DNA from: Gammaproteobacteria bacterium
GTDB taxonomy: Bacteria; Pseudomonadota; Gammaproteobacteria; GCA-001735895
Assembly: GCA_030595795.1 (NCBI GenBank)
Contig: JAUVCH010000028.1
Span: 1 to 38,234 of the forward strand
DNA: 38,234 bases
Reading direction: 5' to 3'
Shown: one piece after another, positions 16,912 to 25,718 of the stretch
Numbering within the stretch: position 1 is the stretch's first letter
How the letters are laid out: each line of letters starts with the position of its first letter
The notes under the pieces: model-generated
The model's input: the letters and a program-made list of their open reading frames with translations, nothing else
What the model was told of the DNA's origin: nothing
Databases searched by the model: none
Made by a program: the position numbers and the translations under genes

Positions 16912-18109
16912 CTTGACTACCCTCAACCACAAATTGGCCTGAAATAAAATCAGGCTTAATATTAAGGCGCTCCAAATTGATCGTTAGGCCTGTCGCATTC
17001 AAAGCGGCTTGCAGCGCTTCGACTTTGTCAAGTTGTTCACTACTAAAATCAACGCTCAAACGCTGCTGTTGATATCCAATTTTAACGACTTCAATCGACG
17101 GAAAAGCCAACTTTGACTGGCTGAATACTAACAGTAAATCAAGAAAACCACTCTGATCCGTTGCCTCGCCGTTCTGCTGCAATATCTTAATCACTTCCTT
17201 CTTCAGGTTATCGGCTGGGGTAATTTTTGGCCCAAGATACTTTTTAACCAACTCATATTGACTCGCCTTGACAGTTGCCAGTTCGGATTCCATGTCCTGC
17301 AGCGCTAATACGCGGCTAAAAACCCCAACACCAAGGAGAAGAAGAATTAGTACAGCGACGCTTTTCCAGACCTGGAATAATTTCAACCATTGTGACGATG
17401 CCTGAAATTGTCGCTGCTGCAGGTTTATGATATCGGTGCTATTCACATCAAAAGTTAAAGCGGACGCTGGGTAATAATTAGCAGGATATGAATCGATCTT
17501 AATATCCTCAAATGCGATTTCATCCGCCAGGTTATAATTTACCGATTCAATTGACTGCTCTCGATTAATTAAGTCGAGTACCGATCCCAGCAAATGCTGC
17601 TGAATTTTGATCCCGTGATAAGCTCCATAACGAAGCAGAAATCCCTGGTGGCTTTCGATAAGGTTCACTTCGCCGGTCTTGCCCTGCCACGGGCAAAGGA
17701 ATATTTCGGGAATAATCTGAACTACTCTTACTCCATACTTTTTCTGGAGGGATCGGCAGTCTTCCATTATCGACTGCTCGACCACGATTATTGGAACCTT
17801 GTTTTCACTACCCCCACCCGTGGCGAAATGTTGCAACTCGGTGTCCTGAGCCAGCTGATCTTCAATTTGATATTCGATTGATGACAGAATTTGCCTTGAG
17901 GCTTTTTCGGGCACCTGAAATTCGGTTAAATAAACGTGTTGCTGTGGTATCACGAACACGACCGGTAATGCCTGTTTCGAAAGCAATGCGCTCAACTCAG
18001 ATTGACTACTTTGTTGCCAGCCTGATCCGACTGAGCCGGATTCGTCGCTAACCACCCAGTCAAAACTATCCAGCGTGGCATCGTGAAAGCGTAATAACAG
18101 TCGTGACAT
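16904..18109 (-). CDS. gspL: GspL: inner-membrane platform protein that recruits GspE
   Basis: 401 residues. A cytoplasmic actin-like domain fills about residues 1-240, a single membrane span follows (VAVLILLLLGVGVFSRVLA), then a periplasmic ferredoxin-like domain. This is the standard GspL layout, in which the cytoplasmic part binds the GspE ATPase and the rest pairs with GspM. The start ATG overlaps the gspK stop by 1 nt. Confidence 0.9.
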   Translation of the reverse strand: MSRLLLRFHDATLDSFDWVVSDESGSVGSGWQQSSQSELSALLSKQALPVVFVIPQQHVYLTEFQVPEKASRQILSSIEYQIEDQLAQDTELQHFATGGGSENKVPIIVVEQSIMEDCRSLQKKYGVRVVQIIPEIFLCPWQGKTGEVNLIESHQGFLLRYGAYHGIKIQQHLLGSVLDLINREQSIESVNYNLADEIAFEDIKIDSYPANYYPASALTFDVNSTDIINLQQRQFQASSQWLKLFQVWKSVAVLILLLLGVGVFSRVLALQDMESELATVKASQYELVKKYLGPKITPADNLKKEVIKILQQNGEATDQSGFLDLLLVFSQSKLAFPSIEVVKIGYQQQRLSVDFSSEQLDKVEALQAALNATGLTINLERLNIKPDFISGQFVVEGSQDG

Positions 18110-19011
18110 TAAAACAATCCCAATGATCTGCTGATTACGGCTGTCACACCTTCATTACTTCGGTGTATTAGTGTTTCAAAATTGTATTCCAGGTCACCCT
18201 GTACTACCTGCCCGTTAGCAACGAAATACTCGGTGCTCACAGCAAGATCAGCTTCTTCAACAGGAATCTGTAAGCGCTCTATAAATTGCTGAACGCTGGT
18301 AAAAGACTCTTCCTCGCGTTCCTGTATAAAAGTTTCGCTATTTAAATCTTCACCTAGAGTCATAAATACTGTCTCGGACATGGTATTAATATTAATCCCG
18401 GTAGTAGTCGGCAAAGCGGTGATATATGGTTTCAACTGCTGGTACATTTCCGTGGTAACGTTTTTCACTAGTAGCAATTCGCTAATATCGGCGATCTTAC
18501 GATTGGCAACCCGATAGGTATCATAATGTTCTTCGGCACCATCAGGGTATCTTACATCCAGATCTTCATCGATCCAGTCCAACAAGGCTGGAATAAATAC
18601 CGGATCGACATCGAGATTATTGCATAAACGCGTCAATCTTTTTACCGATTCTTCGGATTCTAGTAAGTTATTAAGGTTGATTTTAGACTGCTCGTCCTGC
18701 ATAAAACCTGCCAGGTACCCAGCTTCAATCGGCAGGCCTGGTACACCGAAAGCCCAGTCTTCGCTTAAGTCGTCTACATCAGAATCATCCTGATCTCGCT
18801 TCAAAATCAATCTAGCCCAGTCTTCCAGCCCGAGAGCATAAAGGCGCGCTCGGTCGAGCAGTTGTACTCGCGAAGTTTTACGTATCAGGAAAGCTTCGTC
18901 GTGAATCATCGAGACACTAATCGCTGTTGCCGCAACCACGACAAGAATGGCCATCAAAAGTGCTATTCCTGATTGTTGGCGTTGTTTACAGAACACCTTC
19001 AGGCACCTCAA
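18109..19011 (-). CDS. gspK: GspK: minor pseudopilin
   Basis: 300 residues, far larger than the other pseudopilins, as is usual for GspK. The prepilin-type segment is SGIALLMAILVVVAATAI near the N-terminus; GspK typically lacks the Glu5 found in other pseudopilins, and it is absent here too. The DEQSKINLNNLL and LLDWIDEDLD segments and a late helix-hairpin-helix-like part (INTMSETVFMTLG) are typical. It forms the tip complex with GspI and GspJ. It overlaps gspJ by 26 nt. Confidence 0.92.
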   Translation of the reverse strand: MRCLKVFCKQRQQSGIALLMAILVVVAATAISVSMIHDEAFLIRKTSRVQLLDRARLYALGLEDWARLILKRDQDDSDVDDLSEDWAFGVPGLPIEAGYLAGFMQDEQSKINLNNLLESEESVKRLTRLCNNLDVDPVFIPALLDWIDEDLDVRYPDGAEEHYDTYRVANRKIADISELLLVKNVTTEMYQQLKPYITALPTTTGININTMSETVFMTLGEDLNSETFIQEREEESFTSVQQFIERLQIPVEEADLAVSTEYFVANGQVVQGDLEYNFETLIHRSNEGVTAVISRSLGLF

Positions 19012-19588
19012 GAATTCGATTAATCAGTCCAAAACCATCCAGATCGATACTAAAGCTTAATGCAATTGGCTTTTGGCTCTCAATCTCCTGGGTAGCGGGC
19101 CAGGTCTCGATGATCTTTTCAGAGCTATCGATAAAACCAATCTCGAAGTCATTAACATTTTTCAATAAAACAGTACTGAATGCTTCTTCGCCTATGCCCT
19201 GATCGAGTGATAACCAATGCTGGCGGGTCAGGTTTTTGCCGACAAGGCTATAGGTGACCCGCTGTAAACTACTACGCTTCTGCTGGAGTAAATTGCTACG
19301 CCCACCCCGGGTAAAAGTAATACTGTTGTCTTCGATCAGGATATTCGATTCTTCGTCACCATATCGATTGCGAATTTTCCGTGGCGACACCTGTAGCCAG
19401 TCCCGGTTGATATACGCCACCGCAAACTGCAACTCAGAAATACGCAGGTTCGATTCGCTGACCGCCTGGCCAGTCTTCGCCATTTGCGTAAGACCGGGGT
19501 AGGCAATGGCACCCATGACCGCAAATATGCCGACCGCGACAACCATTTCGAACAGAGTAAATCCAGCTTGTTTTAACCTGTTATTCAT
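18986..19588 (-). CDS. gspJ: GspJ: minor pseudopilin
   Basis: 200 residues. A short basic leader ends at KQAG and is followed by FTLFEMVVAVGIFAVMGAIA, the class III prepilin signal cleaved after Gly with Glu at +5. The downstream region, with LQFAVAYINRDWLQV and PRKIRNRYGDEE, fits the GspJ globular domain. It is part of the pseudopilus tip with GspI and GspK, and its start overlaps the gspI stop by 4 nt. Confidence 0.92.
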   Translation of the reverse strand: MNNRLKQAGFTLFEMVVAVGIFAVMGAIAYPGLTQMAKTGQAVSESNLRISELQFAVAYINRDWLQVSPRKIRNRYGDEESNILIEDNSITFTRGGRSNLLQQKRSSLQRVTYSLVGKNLTRQHWLSLDQGIGEEAFSTVLLKNVNDFEIGFIDSSEKIIETWPATQEIESQKPIALSFSIDLDGFGLINRILEVPEGVL

Positions 19589-19947
19589 AGCTTGCCAATG
19601 AAACCTGTCGCGGTAGCTTTAATGGCATCATCGTTATCCAGATAGACCTCTACGTCTAGACGTCGCAATAAGGGATCGTCGGTTTTACTAATACTTAACT
19701 TCCACTCCCACTCACGACTTGCCATGTCCACCTGTCCACTACTATTCGAAGCGCTGGTCCAGGTTTTCTTCGCTCGATATAGCGCAATCTGGTTCTGCGC
19801 AATCCAGCCGGCGATAGTTTTTTCCTGGAGGTAAGAGGCTCGCCAGGTTGAATTTGAGGCGCTATCCATAATTGCCACCAGCGAAATCACGATGACCATT
19901 AAGGCAATCATAACTTCCAACAGAGTAAAGGCCTTTTGTCTAAACAT
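19585..19947 (-). CDS. gspI: GspI: minor pseudopilin with Ala at the prepilin cleavage position
   Basis: 120 residues, normal for GspI. The prepilin segment reads MFRQKA then FTLLEVMIALMVIVI, so the residue before the cleavage point is Ala instead of the usual Gly; Glu at +5 is kept. Substitution by Ala is tolerated by some prepilin peptidases, but it is uncommon. GspI nucleates the tip complex with J and K. Spacing on both sides is a short overlap. Confidence 0.9.
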   Translation of the reverse strand: MFRQKAFTLLEVMIALMVIVISLVAIMDSASNSTWRASYLQEKTIAGWIAQNQIALYRAKKTWTSASNSSGQVDMASREWEWKLSISKTDDPLLRRLDVEVYLDNDDAIKATATGFIGKL

Positions 19948-20494
19948 CGGAAGCCGACACCGGACCCAGCATTAAAACATTGCCTAAAAAGTCACCCTGT
20001 AAAATGATTTTTGAATCGAGGTTACTATCGATAATTTCCCACTCGAACGACGTCATTTCACCGCTCGATAAAATTAGAATATGTGGCACCACACTGGAAG
20101 GATCGACTACAGAAACATCCAGGTTATCGATGATTAGACTCGACTGGCGAGTTTCGCCAAGTTTGATCTTACGAAAAAATGATTGATTGCTGATTGTCCA
20201 TTCTTCGCCATTGTATTCGAGCACGTTAAAATCCTGAGGGTTTAACGAAATGGCATAATTTCGATTCTCGAAGATCGCTTCCTGATAAAGTAGATGGATA
20301 AGTTTGCTGAGATCATTGCCCAACAGTTTCAGGTCATTATCACCACGACTTAGCGTAGTAGAAAAAATAATCGCCGAAACGGTGATGACAACGATAATAA
20401 CGACGACGAGAATTTCAAAAAGAGTAAACCCTCGTTGCGCGAATTGTCTTTTCTCAGGCGTCGAGATTCCAGTTTCCAATATCGGCGGCTTCAT
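19940..20494 (-). CDS. gspH: GspH: minor pseudopilin
   Basis: 184 residues. The prepilin signal QRGFTLFEILVVVIIVVIT lies after an unusually long leader of 22 residues when the ATG at 20494 is used. That ATG lies within the end of gspG, giving a 41 nt overlap; a later TTG could shorten the leader. The globular part fits the GspH/FimT family (LLYQEAIFENRNYAISL). GspH links the tip complex to the GspG shaft. Confidence 0.88.
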   Translation of the reverse strand: MKPPILETGISTPEKRQFAQRGFTLFEILVVVIIVVITVSAIIFSTTLSRGDNDLKLLGNDLSKLIHLLYQEAIFENRNYAISLNPQDFNVLEYNGEEWTISNQSFFRKIKLGETRQSSLIIDNLDVSVVDPSSVVPHILILSSGEMTSFEWEIIDSNLDSKIILQGDFLGNVLMLGPVSASDV

Positions 20495-20900
20495 CGCTGC
20501 CTCCTACTGCTGCGTCGGCACCGAGAGAAAAGATATCGAATTCACCATTACTACCTGGAAGCTGGTATTGATAATCATTGCCCCAGGGATCCTTGCTGAG
20601 TTTTTTAATATAGCCGCCCTTACGCCAGTTTTTTAGCTCTGCGCCACCAGGCTTATTAATCAATGCCTCGAGGCCCTGATCTGAGCTGGGATAGCTGAAA
20701 TTGTCCAGCTTATACAATTCAAGAGATGATTCGAGCACACGGATATCGCTTTTCGCCTTGCTAACCCGGGCGTCATCGACTCTACCAGCAACCTTAGGCG
20801 CAATATACGCGGCCAGAATCGCAATAATCGCCACCACGACAATGATTTCGAGCAGGGTAAACCCCTGTTGACGTTGAAATCGGTTAATCGATGAATCCAT
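20454..20900 (-). CDS. gspG: GspG: major pseudopilin
   Basis: 148 residues, the typical length. The prepilin cleavage site is RQQG then FTLLEIIVVVAIIAILAAYIAPK. The body has the strongly conserved GspG features YKLDNFSYPSSDQGLEAL, KDPWGNDYQY and FDIFSLGADAAVGG near the C-terminus, the last forming the calcium-binding loop in this family. GspG is the main subunit of the periplasmic pseudopilus. The gene lies 26 nt after the rhombosortase gene. Confidence 0.97.
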   Translation of the reverse strand: MDSSINRFQRQQGFTLLEIIVVVAIIAILAAYIAPKVAGRVDDARVSKAKSDIRVLESSLELYKLDNFSYPSSDQGLEALINKPGGAELKNWRKGGYIKKLSKDPWGNDYQYQLPGSNGEFDIFSLGADAAVGGSDEAADIGNWNLDA

Positions 20901-20926
20901 GTAATTCCTGTACCTCTAAATTATGT

Positions 20927-21511
20927 TCAATCGTGTTTCATGATGTTAATAACCCGATTCACACTGGCGATAAAAATGGCCAGTATGACGCCATATAAAT
21001 GCGCATCTACGATAACGGGGGAGCCTATCATATCACTAGTCGTCAGGTTTATATCACTGGTTTGCTCAAGCGTGATTTTAATCACAATCGCCGCCCCGAG
21101 TAACCCTGCAATCAATTGGTCACGATTATATAAATCAACTGCAGCCAGCAGGAATATGCCATAGAGGATACCCGAATAACCGACATACCAGTCTAACCAA
21201 GGGTTGAACAGGGTAAACAGGAAGGATATTCCCAGAGCGAAATAAACCTGGTAAAGCAGCCAACGAGTATATGACCAGCCTGGCCTGGCAATTGAAAGAC
21301 ACAATAACAAACCGGCAGCATTTAAAAACAGATGTTTCCAGTTGACATGAACCCAATGGGCAGACAATACTCGCCAGTACTCACTATTGTCTAACCAGTT
21401 TTGTTGATAACGGAACACCTCCGATCCTATCAGTTGAAATAACAACATTAAGGTAATCATGGCGGCTACAAAATACCAGTCAGAGCTATATTTTCTATTG
21501 AATGAGATCAT
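20927..21511 (-). CDS. rrtA: Rhombosortase: rhomboid-family protease for GlyGly-CTERM proteins
   Basis: 194 residues and about six membrane spans, the compact size of rhombosortases. The catalytic serine is S113 in YVGYSGILYG and the catalytic histidine is H171 in VDAHLYGVIL. HWVHVNWKHLFLNAAG (residues 52-67) matches the family HxxxNxxH-like region. Rhombosortases process proteins with a C-terminal GlyGly-CTERM tail, which are exported by type II secretion. The gene sits inside the gsp operon, overlapping gspF by 17 nt. No GlyGly-CTERM substrate is encoded in this window. Confidence 0.83.
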   Translation of the reverse strand: MISFNRKYSSDWYFVAAMITLMLLFQLIGSEVFRYQQNWLDNSEYWRVLSAHWVHVNWKHLFLNAAGLLLCLSIARPGWSYTRWLLYQVYFALGISFLFTLFNPWLDWYVGYSGILYGIFLLAAVDLYNRDQLIAGLLGAAIVIKITLEQTSDINLTTSDMIGSPVIVDAHLYGVILAIFIASVNRVINIMKHD

Positions 21512-22706
21512 TCATATCGAATATGGGTAATAGGATAGCCAGCACAATTGCCAGTACTACCAGGCCCATTAGCAGTATCATGGCGGGCTCGAACAGGCCT
21601 ACGAAGATTGCGGTAATTCGGGCAAACTCATTTTCCTCGGCCTGCGCTGAACGCTCAAGCATATCGCCAAGTGCGCCACTAGCCTCACCATTGGCGATCA
21701 ACTGGAGCACCATGGGGCTAAAATAGCCGGTTTGATCCAGAGCCTGTGAAATCAGCTCCCCTTCTCTGACGCGGTCGGCGGCTGCAAGCACTGCTTTTTT
21801 CATCGGTTGGTTGATAATAACTTCGCTCGAAATATGCATCGATTCGAGAGCGGTGACACCACTGGAGACTAGGATGCTCATTGTTCTGGTAAATCTAGCC
21901 GTATTCGACAAGCGCACCAGATATTTAACCAGAGGAATGCTGAGTAGAAACTTATCGCGAATAAATCGGAATCCATCCAGCTTTAATAACTGGTTATATA
22001 CCATCGACGAAATGACTACCGTAATAATAATCGCCACACCGTAAGCGCGAGAAAAATCGGATATAGCGATGAGCCATTGCGTGATCTGAGGCAGCTCCTG
22101 ATCGAAACCATCGAAGACCTGTATGATTTGAGGAACCACAAAAATTAACAATACCGATACCAGTCCTAGAGCGACAACGCTGAGCAATATCGGATAAACC
22201 AGCGCTAACGTCGTTTTTTGCTGCAGCGCCTGCTTGGCCTCCAGATAATCGGCCAGTCGCTCCATAACCAGATCTAGTAAGCCCGATTGCTCACCGGCGT
22301 GTACAGAGGCACAATACATTTTATCAAAAATACGGGGGAATTCGGTCAAAGCCTCAGACAACGGATGACCCTCCAGGACGCGAGCACGAACTGCCAGTAA
22401 AACGCGTTTAACCAGTGGTTTGGGAGATTGCTTCGAAACCGTCAAATAAGCCGACTCCACTGGTTGTCCTGCACCGACTAAAGTGGCTAACTGGCGAGTA
22501 ATTAAGGCTACGGTAGGCACATTGATACGATCGCGACGCGAGCCAGCATTGACTTTCGAAGCACTACTACTGACTTCTCCAACCTCTACCGGCATCAGGT
22601 TCATACCGCGTAGCTGCTGGCGAGCCTGTTTCGCGGTATCGGCTTCGATTAAACCTTTTTGGGTTTTACCACCGGCATCAACCGCCTGATATTCGAATGC
22701 GCTCAT
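21495..22706 (-). CDS. gspF: GspF: inner-membrane platform protein of type II secretion
   Basis: 403 residues with the duplicated T2SSF domain and three membrane regions (about 170-190, 220-240 and 370-395). The N-terminus MSAFEYQAVDAGGKTQKGLIEAD is characteristic of GspF/PilC proteins. The hallmark HAGEQSGLLD and the second-repeat NGEASGALGDMLER are present. It couples GspE to pseudopilus assembly. A 49 nt gap separates it from gspE. Confidence 0.95.
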   Translation of the reverse strand: MSAFEYQAVDAGGKTQKGLIEADTAKQARQQLRGMNLMPVEVGEVSSSASKVNAGSRRDRINVPTVALITRQLATLVGAGQPVESAYLTVSKQSPKPLVKRVLLAVRARVLEGHPLSEALTEFPRIFDKMYCASVHAGEQSGLLDLVMERLADYLEAKQALQQKTTLALVYPILLSVVALGLVSVLLIFVVPQIIQVFDGFDQELPQITQWLIAISDFSRAYGVAIIITVVISSMVYNQLLKLDGFRFIRDKFLLSIPLVKYLVRLSNTARFTRTMSILVSSGVTALESMHISSEVIINQPMKKAVLAAADRVREGELISQALDQTGYFSPMVLQLIANGEASGALGDMLERSAQAEENEFARITAIFVGLFEPAMILLMGLVVLAIVLAILLPIFDMNDLIQ

Positions 22707-22755
22707 AATCCCTGATGAGGCGTTAGTTTACGCTGTGCATATACACCGAACATGA

Positions 22756-24231
22756 TTATAGATTCTCGCGCGTTACGCGAAGGACTTCATCGATTGTAGT
22801 GCTAGCCAATTCTACTTTACGCATACCATCGTCACGAATGCTTGGACTTTTGGTGCGACAATAGCGTTCGATTTTAGCCTGGCTTTCGCCATCGTGAATC
22901 ATGGTCGAAATCTCGTCGTCGACTTCGACCAGTTCGTAAATGCCCGACCGCCCTCGATAGCCGGTTTGTAGGCAGACTGGACAGCCTTCGGACTGAAATA
23001 GTTCAATATCGCTATCCAGGCCGTAATCTTTGTATTCAGATTCATTCAATTTCAATGGCGTGCGACATTCGCTACACAGGTTTCTGACCAGGCGCTGCGA
23101 TATCACTCCAAGTAATGTCGATGAAAGTAGAAACGGCTCGACTCCCATATCCTGTAATCGGGTGATTGCACCGACCGCCGAATTGGTATGCAACGTCGAC
23201 AATACCAGATGGCCGGTAAGACTGGCCTGTACGGCGATTTGTGCGGTCTCGCTATCGCGTATCTCGCCAACCATGACTACATCGGGATCCTGCCGCAGTA
23301 TCGCGCGCAAACCCTTGGCGAAAGTCATATCAACCTTGGTATTCACTGGAGTCTGGCCTATGCCGTCTAAATCGTATTCGATCGGATCTTCGACAGTCAG
23401 GATATTGCGTGTGGCATCGTTAATCGCGGAAAGTATCGCATACAGCGTGGTTGTTTTACCCGACCCTGTAGGCCCGGTAATCAGTAAAATACCATGCGGT
23501 TTCTGAATCAACTTTGATAGTCGATCACGCGTTTCATCGGCCAAACCCAACTGACGTAAATCCAGTTTTCCTGCCTGTTTGTCGAGAATTCTCATGACGA
23601 CTCTTTCACCATGTCCAGAAGGCAAGGTAGAAACTCGGATATCGACCGGCCGATTGGCTACCTTGAGTGAAATTCGACCATCCTGAGGCAGGCGTTTTTC
23701 GGCGATATCGAGTTTTGCCATGACTTTGATGCGCGAACATAACAGGCTCGCAATTTGCCGTGGTGGTTCCAGCACTTCCCGCAATACACCGTCAACCCGA
23801 AACCGTATTGATAGCCGAGTCTCGAAAGGTTCTACGTGGATATCCGAAGCGTTTTCCTTAATGGCCTCGGTGATTAATGCATTGATGAGCCGAATTATCG
23901 GCGCATCGTCATCGCTTTCGAGCAGATCTTCGGGTTCAGACAATTCACTGGCTACTTGGTCGAGATTTAGCTCCCCACCTATTTTTTCGGCCTCATCAAA
24001 CGAAGTCTCACGGTTATTTTCGAAATGCCGACTCAGTAGCCGATTGAACTCCTGGTCATTTTCTACGGTAACCTGATCGACCATGCCTAATATACGCTGC
24101 GCCTCAATGATCGCTGCAAGCGGAGTATCTTTTCGATGAATGAGGTTTAACTGGCCGCTTGCCAACAATACATCGGCAACGACACCAAATTTCTTGCAAA
24201 AAGAGTAAGGAAGTTCTCTACTGGTTAACAT
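22756..24231 (-). CDS. gspE: GspE: type II secretion ATPase
   Basis: 491 residues. Walker A is GPTGSGKT (253-260), and the Asp box (VEDPIEYDLDG) and Walker B region (DPDVVMVGEIRD) follow. A C-terminal tetracysteine zinc site is formed by CSEC and CPVC. This is the cytoplasmic motor that binds GspL. It is the first gene of the minus-strand gsp operon, and the 162 nt divergent region upstream should hold the promoter. gspC and gspD, which usually precede gspE, are absent here. Confidence 0.96.
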   Translation of the reverse strand: MLTSRELPYSFCKKFGVVADVLLASGQLNLIHRKDTPLAAIIEAQRILGMVDQVTVENDQEFNRLLSRHFENNRETSFDEAEKIGGELNLDQVASELSEPEDLLESDDDAPIIRLINALITEAIKENASDIHVEPFETRLSIRFRVDGVLREVLEPPRQIASLLCSRIKVMAKLDIAEKRLPQDGRISLKVANRPVDIRVSTLPSGHGERVVMRILDKQAGKLDLRQLGLADETRDRLSKLIQKPHGILLITGPTGSGKTTTLYAILSAINDATRNILTVEDPIEYDLDGIGQTPVNTKVDMTFAKGLRAILRQDPDVVMVGEIRDSETAQIAVQASLTGHLVLSTLHTNSAVGAITRLQDMGVEPFLLSSTLLGVISQRLVRNLCSECRTPLKLNESEYKDYGLDSDIELFQSEGCPVCLQTGYRGRSGIYELVEVDDEISTMIHDGESQAKIERYCRTKSPSIRDDGMRKVELASTTIDEVLRVTRENL

Positions 24232-24393
24232 TAATACATAATCCGTTCAATTCATCGCCAGTCTAATTAATCGATAATCTAATTGATAGTGGGGTTTAAT
24301 TAATCTTTCGTGGAATTAAAGTGCCGATAATTTAAATTCAGAGCTACACTATCAGTTATCGTTAGCCGTCCTTGTCCTGTCCCCTCTTAACTA
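24232..24393. promoter_or_regulatory. AT-rich divergent intergenic region between gspE and the malonyl-CoA decarboxylase gene
   Basis: 162 nt between two divergently transcribed genes, so it should contain both promoters. It is clearly more AT-rich than its flanks. It holds two copies of TAATTAATC (24264-24272 and 24297-24305), 33 nt apart, which could be regulator sites. A TATAAT-like gataat occurs around 24329 in the + direction. I cannot assign precise -35/-10 boxes with confidence. Confidence 0.4.
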
Positions 24394-25686
24394 ATGAGCA
24401 CAATGAGAATATTTCAGGAATTAAAGCCATCACTTAGTCTGCGAAACTGGGCTTCATCTTCGATACGTAAACATTTATTTGGTGAAGAGTCGGCTACCAT
24501 TAAGGAACTCTGCCAGATGACTATGGATTCTGATGGGGAATATTCGAGCCTGTTGCTCGCCGCACGAATTCTGAATGCATTCGAAAGGCTCGGTGACGAA
24601 GAACGCAGTGACTTTTTTGAAATATTAAATAACGACTACGACCTTGATATCGAAGCGCTTAAAGAGGTTGTCGCCCAATACGAGATTAATCCCAATGCCC
24701 GAATGCTCGATCAGTTGACCCGGACTGCCGAGCCGCGACGACAAGAGCTATTAAGACGTTTGAATCTGGCACCTGAGGGGACTCGGCGGCTAGTGAAGGT
24801 ACGCGAAAGTCTGCTAAAGCATAAAAAACAAAATCCAGAGCTGGGTCGCACGGATAACGACTTTCGGCATCTTTTCGGTGCCTGGTTTAATCGTGGGTTT
24901 TTACTGATGCAGCCCATCGACTGGACGACACCTGCACATATACTCGAAAAAATAATAGCCTACGAGGCTGTCCACGAAATTGGTAGCTGGCGCGAATTGA
25001 GGCGCCGCCTTGAGCCAGAGGATCGCCATTGCTACGCTTTTTTTCATCCTTCCATGGAAGATGAGCCACTGGTTTTTGTCGAGGTAGCTTTAACTGAGTC
25101 GGTGCCGTCCAAAATCACCGAGGTACTGGATGATGGGCGAAAAGAGATCGCGCCTGAAGACGCCAGTTGCGCCATTTTTTACTCGATTTCGAATTGCCAT
25201 ACCGGGCTTGCTGGCGTTTCCTTTGGCAATTTTCTAATTAAGCAGGTTGCCACCAGCCTCAAACAACGCTTCCCTCAATTGAAAAAGTTCGTCACCATTT
25301 CCCCAGCACCGGGGTTTCGATCCTGGTTACAGCAACAGGCAATCGAGAACCCAGAAATCGCGACGATTGTCGAACAGTGTAAAAATCAGCCCGATGAAAA
25401 TACACAATCGAGGTTATCGCAGCTCGCTGCCAGCTATTATCTTGAGCAGAAAACGCCTCGTGACGAACCGCTGGATCCGGTGGCCCGATTCCATTTGAAA
25501 AATGGCGCAATGCTGGATCGCATAAACCCTTTGGCTGACCAGTCAGAAAAAGGCCAGCAGCAATCGTTTGGGCTCATGGTCAACTACGTTTACGACCTGG
25601 CTAAGGTAGAAGAAAATCACGAAGCCTATATGAAGGATCACCAAATCGTTTGCAGTAACCAGGTAAGGAAGTTATTGGCGAAATAA
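24394..25686 (+). CDS. Malonyl-CoA decarboxylase
   Basis: 430 residues. The helical N-terminal domain is followed by the acyltransferase-like catalytic domain with CYAFFHPSMEDEPLVFVEVALT (about 213-234), FYSISNCHTGLAGVSFGNFL (about 262-280) and the histidine segment ARFHLKNGAMLDRINPLAD (H367). These match the conserved blocks carrying the Ser and His of malonyl-CoA decarboxylases. The enzyme converts malonyl-CoA to acetyl-CoA and CO2. It stands alone here, without malonyl-CoA synthetase or transporter genes. No clear ribosome-binding site precedes the ATG; a second ATG lies three codons in. Confidence 0.9.
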   Translation: MSTMRIFQELKPSLSLRNWASSSIRKHLFGEESATIKELCQMTMDSDGEYSSLLLAARILNAFERLGDEERSDFFEILNNDYDLDIEALKEVVAQYEINPNARMLDQLTRTAEPRRQELLRRLNLAPEGTRRLVKVRESLLKHKKQNPELGRTDNDFRHLFGAWFNRGFLLMQPIDWTTPAHILEKIIAYEAVHEIGSWRELRRRLEPEDRHCYAFFHPSMEDEPLVFVEVALTESVPSKITEVLDDGRKEIAPEDASCAIFYSISNCHTGLAGVSFGNFLIKQVATSLKQRFPQLKKFVTISPAPGFRSWLQQQAIENPEIATIVEQCKNQPDENTQSRLSQLAASYYLEQKTPRDEPLDPVARFHLKNGAMLDRINPLADQSEKGQQQSFGLMVNYVYDLAKVEENHEAYMKDHQIVCSNQVRKLLAK

Positions 25687-25718
25687 TACCCTGCTTTACC
25701 CGATCAGACAGTTCTGGC

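Noticed and set aside
23030..23506. 158-codon + strand open frame
   Set aside because: It lies antisense to the conserved gspE catalytic region, and its translation resembles no protein; it is a shadow of gspE codon use.
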